From Actinomycetes bacterium (lineage in GTDB: Bacteria; Actinomycetota; Actinomycetes; Propionibacteriales; Propionibacteriaceae), in contig JAEYUH010000211.1 of assembly GCA_023432725.1 (NCBI GenBank), forward strand, positions 1 through 6,017: a stretch of DNA of 6,017 bases. Direction: 5' to 3'. The notes under the pieces were generated by a model. The model was given only the letters and a program-made list of their open reading frames with translations. It had not been told where the DNA came from and searched no databases. This document shows, piece by piece, positions 1 through 3,939 of the stretch. The first letter of the stretch is position 1. The number at the start of each line of letters is the position of its first letter. The position numbers and the translations under genes were made by a program.

Positions 1-915
1 CGAGATCCTGGCGAAGCCGGTGTCGATCACGTACCGGATCCCCGGCACCGTCAGCGAGGTCTCGGCGACGTTCGTCGCCAGCACGATCCGGCGTCCGGTG
101 TGGGGGGTGAAGACGCGGTGTTGCTCGGCCGCCGACAACCGGGCGTAGAGCGGGAGAACGTCGGTGAAGCGCAGCTTGAGAGCGCCGATGGCGTCCGCGG
201 TGTCGCGGATCTCCCGCTCACCGGAGCAGAACACCAGCACGTCACCAGCCGGCTCCGCGTCAAGCTCGCGGACGGCGGTGCAGACCGCGTCGATCAGGTC
301 GGGGTCCGAGTCCGTGTTCTCCAGCACCGGGCGGTACCGCACCTCGACGGGGTAGGTGCGGCCGGGGATCTCCACCACGGGGGCGCCGTCGAAGTGGGCG
401 GCGAACCGTTCGGTGTCGATGGTCGCCGAGGTGATCAGCACGCGGAGGTCGGGACGCCGCGGCAGTAACTGCTTGAGGTAGCCCAGCAGGAAGTCGATGT
501 TCAGCGACCGCTCGTGCGCCTCGTCGATGATGATCGTGTCGTAACGCCGCAGGTCACGGTCGTGGCTGATCTCGGCGAGCATGATGCCGTCGGTCATCAC
601 CTTGATCCGGGTGGCCCGCGAGGTACGGGCGGTGAACCGGACCTGATAGCCCACGGTCTGGCCGAGTTCCTGCCCGAGTTCGCTGGCGATCCGTTCGGCG
701 ACCGTGCGGGCGGCGATCCTGCGCGGCTGGGTGTGGCCGATCCGGCCCCGCCCGGCGAGCAGGCAGATCTTGGGCAGCTGGGTGGTCTTGCCCGAGCCGG
801 TGGCACCGGCTACCACCACCACCTGGTGGTCGCGGACCAACCGCCGGATGGCGTCCACCTGGCTCGTGATCGGCAGGGCGGGGTCGAACGTGATGCGCGG
901 CGGCGCCTCAGGCAT
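1..915 (-). CDS. hrpA: ATP-dependent RNA helicase HrpA (DEAH box), N-terminal part; 3' end beyond the window
   Basis: Cytoplasmic DEAH-box (superfamily 2) RNA helicase that couples NTP hydrolysis to RNA or RNP remodelling. The frame is open from an ATG at 915 to base 1, giving 305 residues; the rest of the usually ~1,200-1,300-residue protein lies beyond the left edge. Visible motifs in order: motif I GATGSGKT (37-44), Ia HTQPRR (61-66), Ib TDG (108-110), DEAH (131-134), SAT (163-165), motif IV-like [11 protein letters not shown] (226-236) and motif V ATNVAETS (280-287). Motif VI is off the window. The segment [18 protein letters not shown] is characteristic of HrpA. The start is the first ATG in frame after the stress-protein stop, and there is no ATG, GTG or TTG in frame in the 29-bp gap. 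No Shine-Dalgarno is seen there, so translation probably depends on coupling. Family assignment is firm; the exact start is less so. Confidence 0.96.
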   Translation of the reverse strand, partial: MPEAPPRITFDPALPITSQVDAIRRLVRDHQVVVVAGATGSGKTTQLPKICLLAGRGRIGHTQPRRIAARTVAERIASELGQELGQTVGYQVRFTARTSRATRIKVMTDGIMLAEISHDRDLRRYDTIIIDEAHERSLNIDFLLGYLKQLLPRRPDLRVLITSATIDTERFAAHFDGAPVVEIPGRTYPVEVRYRPVLENTDSDPDLIDAVCTAVRELDAEPAGDVLVFCSGEREIRDTADAIGALKLRFTDVLPLYARLSAAEQHRVFTPHTGRRIVLATNVAETSLTVPGIRYVIDTGFARIS

Positions 916-944
916 GTCGGGAACGGGAATCGGCCGCCTCGCGG

Positions 945-1844
945 TCAGGAGCCGTGGCTGTCGCGGGCGCGGATCGTGCCGACCGGGCAGTGGGCGTGGG
1001 TCATCAGGCCGCGCGTGACGCCGCCGATCGAGTAGGTGGGAAAGCCGGTGTGGACCTCGACCACCACGAGGTCGAGCTTCTCGGAGTGATCGATGAGCAC
1101 GTCCAGCGGGTTGCCGTAGGACACCTCGAGGTCGATCGTGACGCTCGGGTGAGCCTCAGCGAGCGGACGGACCATCTCGGTGATCCGCTCCCTCGTGACC
1201 CGGATCAGCTCCTCCTGCACCTCGGGCGGCACCGAGCCGGACCGGAAGACGCGGCCGGCGGCCGCCTTCGCTACCGAGATCACCACGACGGAGCCGCCGT
1301 GAGCCTCGCACTCCTGCAGCGCCCACTCCAGCGCGATCGCGCCCTTGGCGGCCGTGTTGACCCCGACACCGATCAGTCCTGTGCGCTCCTCGCGCTGCCG
1401 CTGCTGGGCGCTGACCAGGATCACGGGGCAGTGCGAGGTTCCGGCCACCCCCACCGCGGTCGAGCCGACGAAGGCCCGCTCACCCTCCACCACCGACCGG
1501 CAGCCGAGCACGATGAGGGACGCGGCCTCGCTGTGCCGGGCGAGCACCGCCGCCGGGTTCCCCAACCCGACCTCGACCCGCACCCGCTCCCGCGGCACGC
1601 CGTAGCCGGCGGCCTGCTCGACAGCGGTGCCGAGCATCTCCTGGGCGCCCGCCCGGATCGTGTCCGGGTCGAAGACGACGCCCCAGGCGCTGTTGAGCAC
1701 CATGTCGTCGACGGCGTTGACGAGCAGGAGTTCGGCATCGCGGGAGATCGCCTCCACAGCGCCGTAGTGCAGGGCACGATCGGCATCCTCGGAGCCGTCG
1801 TAGCCGACGATCACCCTGGCCGGGCCCTCGTAGGTTCGCAGCAT
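945..1844 (-). CDS. Universal stress protein with two tandem Usp domains
   Basis: A 299-residue protein of two UspA-type domains (about 9-146 and 155-293), the usual two-domain length in actinobacteria. Such proteins are cytoplasmic, often bind ATP and are induced by starvation, hypoxia or redox stress. Domain 1 opens with [15 protein letters not shown] (Asp16 is the usual adenine-side acidic residue) and carries a near-complete nucleotide motif: Gly114, then Ser117 where the second Gly is expected, nine residues, then Gly127-Ser128-Thr129, ending HCPVILV. Domain 2 lacks the Asp after its first strand (Asn163 is near that place) and has no recognisable G-2X-G-9X-G motif (region 260-277), but ends in a matching HCPV (285-288). 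Domain 1 may therefore bind nucleotide while domain 2 probably does not (inference). The ATG follows a strong GGGAGGA site 6 nt upstream. It lies 13 bp after the flavin-binding gene and 29 bp before hrpA. Confidence 0.94.
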   Translation of the reverse strand: MLRTYEGPARVIVGYDGSEDADRALHYGAVEAISRDAELLLVNAVDDMVLNSAWGVVFDPDTIRAGAQEMLGTAVEQAAGYGVPRERVRVEVGLGNPAAVLARHSEAASLIVLGCRSVVEGERAFVGSTAVGVAGTSHCPVILVSAQQRQREERTGLIGVGVNTAAKGAIALEWALQECEAHGGSVVVISVAKAAAGRVFRSGSVPPEVQEELIRVTRERITEMVRPLAEAHPSVTIDLEVSYGNPLDVLIDHSEKLDLVVVEVHTGFPTYSIGGVTRGLMTHAHCPVGTIRARDSHGS

Positions 1845-1850
1845 TGCGGT

Positions 1851-1857
1851 TCCTCCC
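1851..1857 (-). promoter_or_regulatory. Shine-Dalgarno of the universal stress protein gene, within the inter-stop/start gap
   Basis: GGGAGGA on the minus strand, 6 nt before the ATG at 1844. It directly abuts the TGA stop (1858-1860) of the upstream flavin-binding gene. This close packing supports co-transcription, and ribosomes terminating on the upstream gene would stop on this site, so translation may be coupled. It also fixes the stress-protein start. Confidence 0.85.
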
Positions 1858-2247
1858 TCAGTTGGCCGCTATCGCGCGGCCGGAGTAGGCCGATGGCGTG
1901 ATCGCCACGACCACCAGACGTTCACCGGGCGCCCACGGTTCGGTGAGCAGGCCCTCGAGGTGCTCCCCAGGCCCGCTGGTGCCCTGCACCAGAACGCTCC
2001 AGCCGGTCTGCGTCTCGGCGTCGAGATCGTCGATCTCGAAGCCCACCTGCTGGGGTTCCACCAGCCCTGCCAACATGGAGCCCGTCGCGGTGCGCAGCAC
2101 GATCCTGTCGTCGCTGACGGCGTAGGAGACGGGCAGCACCTGGATGCCTGCGGCGCTCGCCCACGACACCCGGCCCATCCTGTGGCCGCGCAGCAACTGA
2201 CGGCACTCCTCGGGCGAGAGAGGGGTGTTGTGACCGGTGCCTTCCAT
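1858..2247 (-). CDS. Pyridoxamine 5'-phosphate oxidase-like split-barrel flavin/F420-binding protein
   Basis: A 129-residue small cytoplasmic protein of the pyridoxamine-phosphate-oxidase-like split-barrel superfamily (Pyridox_ox_2 type), which bind FMN or F420; the true substrate of this one cannot be read from sequence. Family landmarks: N-terminal helix LSPEECRQLL (10-19), MGRVSWA (24-30), the barrel segment VLPVSYAVSDDRIVLRTATG (37-56) with the cofactor-phosphate-like RTATGSML turn (52-59), VGFEIDDLD (68-76), TGWSVLVQGT (81-90) and PWAPGERLVVVAI (104-116). The stretch between the TGWSV strand and PWAPG (91-103) seems about 10 residues shorter than in relatives I remember, so the dimer or cofactor edge may differ. 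It is not a bona fide PdxH, which is longer and has a distinct C-terminus. It lies 32 bp after the chaperone-like gene and 13 bp before the stress-protein gene. Split-barrel and Usp proteins co-occur in the mycobacterial dormancy (DosR) regulon, which fits a stress role. Confidence 0.9.
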   Translation of the reverse strand: MEGTGHNTPLSPEECRQLLRGHRMGRVSWASAAGIQVLPVSYAVSDDRIVLRTATGSMLAGLVEPQQVGFEIDDLDAETQTGWSVLVQGTSGPGEHLEGLLTEPWAPGERLVVVAITPSAYSGRAIAAN

Positions 2248-2249
2248 CC

Positions 2250-2283
2250 AAGTTACGTTAGCGAATCGCGGGGGCCGCGTCAG
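2250..2283 (-). promoter_or_regulatory. Predicted promoter for the flavin-binding/stress-protein operon, positioned for a leaderless transcript
   Basis: On the minus strand CTGACG (2278-2283) resembles a -35 TTGACA (4 of 6), followed after exactly 17 bp by TAACGT (2255-2260), which fits the actinobacterial TANNNT -10. Only 7 nt separate the -10 from the ATG at 2247, so transcription would begin at or within about one base of the start codon. No Shine-Dalgarno precedes this ATG, as expected for leaderless mRNA. The -35 overlaps the TGA stop (2280-2282) of the upstream chaperone-like gene. The odd palindrome GCGATTCGC (2261-2269) sits in the spacer. An overlapping second -10 candidate is TAACTT (2250-2255). 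Confidence 0.55.
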
Positions 2284-3203
2284 CCGTCCGCGCTGAACGA
2301 CGTGCGACCGCGCAGCCGCTGCGCCAACTCCTCGTCCATCTCGTCGGCCACGACGGTGACCGTCCGCAGCGCCTGGTGCAGATGGGCCGGCACGAACGGG
2401 TAGGCGAGCACCGACATGCTGGCGAAGACCCGGTCGCGGATGAGCAGGAACCTCACATAGCGGGCCTGGGAGTTGAGGTCGCTGAGGATCTCCATGGCGC
2501 GGCTGCGTCCCTCTATCTCGTGCACCAGCGGCGAGAACACGATCACCTCGTGCGCGTCGGGGGTGCAGCGGACGAACACCATCGCACTGCCGACCCGGAT
2601 CGCGAAGTCGCCGTCGGAGTCGGTGAGCGGCTCGTAGCCGAGCGCCTGCGCGAGTTCTGCGCGGACCAGCACCTCCAGATGGCGGGACGAGGACGGCAGC
2701 AGCGCCTGCAGGTCCTCCTGGGCGAAGTCGGAGCGGGGAAGCTCACCGGGCGGGGGCGGCGCCAGCACCTCGGCGAGCTGGTCCGGGGAGAGGAAGGCGG
2801 GATGGCGGACCTGGAAGACCTCGCGCAGCGCCGCCACCGCCCGGTCGGCCACCACCTCGGAGTCCTCCTGGGAGCCAAGGAACCAGTGCTGGGGGCCGGG
2901 ATGGTCACCGTCCACGGCGGGCGGCTCCCAGCCCAGGTCGGCCAGCCGCTGCAGGGCGGCGGCGTCCAGCTGGAACTCCTCGGCCAGTTCGGCGTTGCCA
3001 GAAGCGATGGTGAGCAGCCGGCGGTCGGGCCGGCAGCGGAACTGGACATAGGGCGACGGGCCGCGGCTGTCGCCGGCCAGCGCGCTGAGGGTCAGCGTCC
3101 CGCCCGGATCCATCACCGAGACGACCTCCGCGAGCCGCTCGGCGAAGCCTTCCCACGCCTGCGCAATGCTGCGGTCGAGGTCGAAGTCCAGCGGCATCCC
3201 CAT
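2280..3203 (-). CDS. Two-domain YbjN / type III secretion chaperone-like (TY-Chap) protein
   Basis: A 307-residue soluble protein with no signal peptide or membrane segment. It appears to hold two chaperone-like alpha/beta domains joined by a Pro-rich linker (PPPPG, 149-153). The first (about 14-138) has the pattern AWEGFAERLAEVV, then GGTLTLS (34-40), YVQFRCRPDRRLLTIASGN (52-70) and LGW (90-92). The second (about 172-302) has the typical YbjN order: helix HLEVLVRAELAQAL, GSAMVFVRC (205-213), VIVFSPLVHEI (220-230), LSDLNSQARYVRF (240-252) and a C-terminal helical end with VADEMDEELAQRLRGRTSF. Actinobacterial relatives are predicted to bind peptides or chaperone partners, but no partner or reaction is known to me. 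The start at 3203 follows AAGGAGG 5 nt upstream; a second in-frame ATG at 3197 (spacing 11) is possible. It heads the minus-strand series and diverges from the membrane protein gene. Fold assignment is by pattern memory, so moderately sure. Confidence 0.8.
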   Translation of the reverse strand: MGMPLDFDLDRSIAQAWEGFAERLAEVVSVMDPGGTLTLSALAGDSRGPSPYVQFRCRPDRRLLTIASGNAELAEEFQLDAAALQRLADLGWEPPAVDGDHPGPQHWFLGSQEDSEVVADRAVAALREVFQVRHPAFLSPDQLAEVLAPPPPGELPRSDFAQEDLQALLPSSSRHLEVLVRAELAQALGYEPLTDSDGDFAIRVGSAMVFVRCTPDAHEVIVFSPLVHEIEGRSRAMEILSDLNSQARYVRFLLIRDRVFASMSVLAYPFVPAHLHQALRTVTVVADEMDEELAQRLRGRTSFSADG

Positions 3204-3208
3204 CTGCC

Positions 3209-3215
3209 CCTCCTT
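3209..3215 (-). promoter_or_regulatory. Shine-Dalgarno of the chaperone-like gene
   Basis: A full AAGGAGG on the minus strand, 5 nt before the ATG at 3203 and 11 nt before the alternative ATG at 3197. It confirms that translation starts at one of these two codons; spacing slightly favours 3203. Confidence 0.85.
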
Positions 3216-3230
3216 CCCACACCGGCCCCC

Positions 3231-3259
3231 AACCTACGCGATCGGCGACGACGGCCGCA
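3231..3259 (-). promoter_or_regulatory. Weak candidate promoter of the chaperone-like gene
   Basis: TAGGTT (3231-3236, minus strand) fits a TANNNT -10 and would give a leader of roughly 20 nt including the AAGGAGG site. The hexamer 17 bp upstream (TGCGGC, 3254-3259) is a poor -35. It is offered because a promoter must lie in this divergent region, not because the match is strong. Confidence 0.3.
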
Positions 3260-3267
3260 GGCGGCGT

Positions 3268-3297
3268 CCGTCCCGCGATTGGCCCGCCGCGGGACGG
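3268..3297. repeat. Perfect 10-bp inverted repeat with 10-bp spacer in the divergent control region
   Basis: CCGTCCCGCG (3268-3277) and CGCGGGACGG (3288-3297) are exact reverse complements separated by 10 bp, so their centres are 20 bp apart, about two helical turns. It lies between the divergent starts at 3203 and 3344, where no transcription should need terminating. An operator for a dimeric regulator of one or both genes is more likely than a terminator. A hairpin in the leader of a longer transcript cannot be excluded. Confidence 0.6.
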
Positions 3298-3309
3298 TCT
3301 GGTTAACTT
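3279..3309 (+). promoter_or_regulatory. Candidate promoter of the VTT-type membrane protein gene
   Basis: TTGGCC (3279-3284) as a -35 is followed after 18 bp by TTAACT (3303-3308), or after 19 bp by TAACTT (3304-3309). TAACTT also occurs next to the predicted -10 upstream of the flavin-binding gene. The predicted start of transcription near 3315 leaves a leader of about 29 nt with the GGGAGGA site. The right arm of the inverted repeat would lie in the spacer, as expected if it is an operator. Confidence 0.35.
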
Positions 3310-3329
3310 CGAGGTGACCTGGGGGCGTT

Positions 3330-3336
3330 GGGAGGA
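3330..3336 (+). promoter_or_regulatory. Shine-Dalgarno deciding the start of the VTT-type gene
   Basis: GGGAGGA 7 nt before the GTG at 3344. This supports GTG 3344 over the in-frame GTG at 3314, which would add ten residues, lacks its own site and would overlap this one. Confidence 0.8.
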
Positions 3337-3343
3337 TTGTCGC

Positions 3344-3832
3344 GTGGATCCCAGCCAGTGGGACGTACCGTTCCCTGTGATCGTCGCGGCGCTGTTCGTG
3401 ATCGTCTGCTGCCGTGCAGGCGGTACGTACTGGCTCGGACGGGTCGCGGCCAGTGGCGCCCATCGGACCCGGCTCGCCGGCTTGATGGACTCCCCCGGCT
3501 ACCAGCGCGCCACCGCCCGGATCAACGAGTACGGCGCCCCGATCGTGGCGGTCTCGTTCCTCACGATCGGCTTCCAGACCCTTGCCAACCTGGCAGCGGG
3601 TGCGTCACGGATGCCGCTGGCCCGCTACCTGCCGGCACTCGCCGTCGGGGGTGTGCTGTGGGCCCTGCTCTACGCGGCGATCGGCGTGGTGGGGGTTGAC
3701 CTTGTCGGGCGGCTGTACTCCTACTCCCCGCCGCTGGCGATCGTCATCCTGTGCGCAACGATCGGCGGCTACGCCTGGTTCGTGGTGCGGCAGAGCCGCC
3801 GGCACGCGCGAGACCACGCCACCACCGACTGA
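3344..3832 (+). CDS. Small VTT/DedA-like integral membrane protein
   Basis: A 162-residue membrane protein resembling the C-terminal half of the VTT (DedA/SNARE-associated) fold; DedA-family proteins flip or recycle lipid carriers and affect envelope homeostasis, but the role of this short form is not known to me. A GTG start is set by GGGAGGA. Hydrophobic segments lie near 8-23, 65-86 (possibly a re-entrant hairpin, AVSFLTIGFQTLANLAAG), 93-117 and 129-148, followed by a basic tail (RQSRRHAR) predicted cytoplasmic. The family-like core is YGAPIVAVSFLTIGFQTLANLAAGASRMPL, cited by position 63-92, then the Gly-Trp turn VGGVLW (101-106). In typical DedA proteins the first part reads like GRFxPxxR; here both conserved arginines are replaced (Thr74, Gln78 or neighbours). 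It is divergent from the chaperone-like gene and convergent with nrdJ. Confidence 0.82.
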   Translation: MDPSQWDVPFPVIVAALFVIVCCRAGGTYWLGRVAASGAHRTRLAGLMDSPGYQRATARINEYGAPIVAVSFLTIGFQTLANLAAGASRMPLARYLPALAVGGVLWALLYAAIGVVGVDLVGRLYSYSPPLAIVILCATIGGYAWFVVRQSRRHARDHATTD

Positions 3833-3851
3833 CACCCTCTGGACGCGGAGA

Positions 3852-3924
3852 CGCGCCGCAGCATCGACTTCCCCAAGGGGACCAATAGTCCCGGGGACGA
3901 AGAGTCCCTCGATGCTGCGGCGCG
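3852..3924. terminator. Long-armed inverted repeat between convergent genes; possible bidirectional terminator
   Basis: A perfect 16-bp inverted repeat, CGCGCCGCAGCATCGA (3852-3867) and its complement (3909-3924), encloses 41 nt that are themselves palindromic. It sits 19 bp after the membrane protein stop and 15 bp after the nrdJ stop, where both transcripts should end. The plus-strand side is followed by only a short TTT and the minus-strand side by no T tract, so it is not a textbook intrinsic terminator. Actinobacterial terminators often lack a T tract. The large structured interior is unusual for a plain terminator. Confidence 0.5.
3877..3908. repeat. Two directly adjacent 16-bp palindromic units inside the long inverted repeat
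   Basis: GGGGACCAATAGTCCC (3877-3892) and GGGGACGAAGAGTCCC (3893-3908) match at 14 of 16 positions and abut with no gap. Each contains GGGAC-N5-GTCCC and can fold into a 5-bp, 5-nt-loop hairpin. The second unit touches the right arm of the outer repeat. Just before the first lies the small palindrome CCCCAAGGGG (3871-3880), which overlaps it. The units could be tandem protein-binding sites or stems of a branched RNA. Confidence 0.8.
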
Positions 3925-3939
3925 CGCTTTACCCCCTCG

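Noticed and set aside
514..1035. Plus-strand open frame opposite hrpA
   Set aside because: The minus strand encodes HrpA with all expected helicase motifs; the plus frame has no pattern of its own.
954..1901. A 315-codon plus-strand open frame opposite the universal stress protein gene
   Set aside because: Its translation is rich in Asp, Arg, His and Gly with no domain pattern, typical of the antisense frame of a GC-rich gene. The minus-strand frame has clear Usp motifs and a strong ribosome site.
2376..3317. A 313-codon plus-strand open frame opposite the chaperone-like gene
   Set aside because: Composition is antisense-like and low in hydrophobic core pattern. The minus-strand frame has AAGGAGG at its start and an ordered two-domain pattern.
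3314..3343. Ten-residue N-terminal extension of the VTT-type protein from the upstream GTG at 3314
   Set aside because: The GGGAGGA site at 3330-3336 is placed 7 nt before GTG 3344, and the extension would translate through it; no ribosome site precedes 3314.
3852..3924. Reading the compound repeat as a CRISPR array or transposon end
   Set aside because: There are only two adjacent palindromic units without spacers, no cas genes, no transposase and no target duplication.
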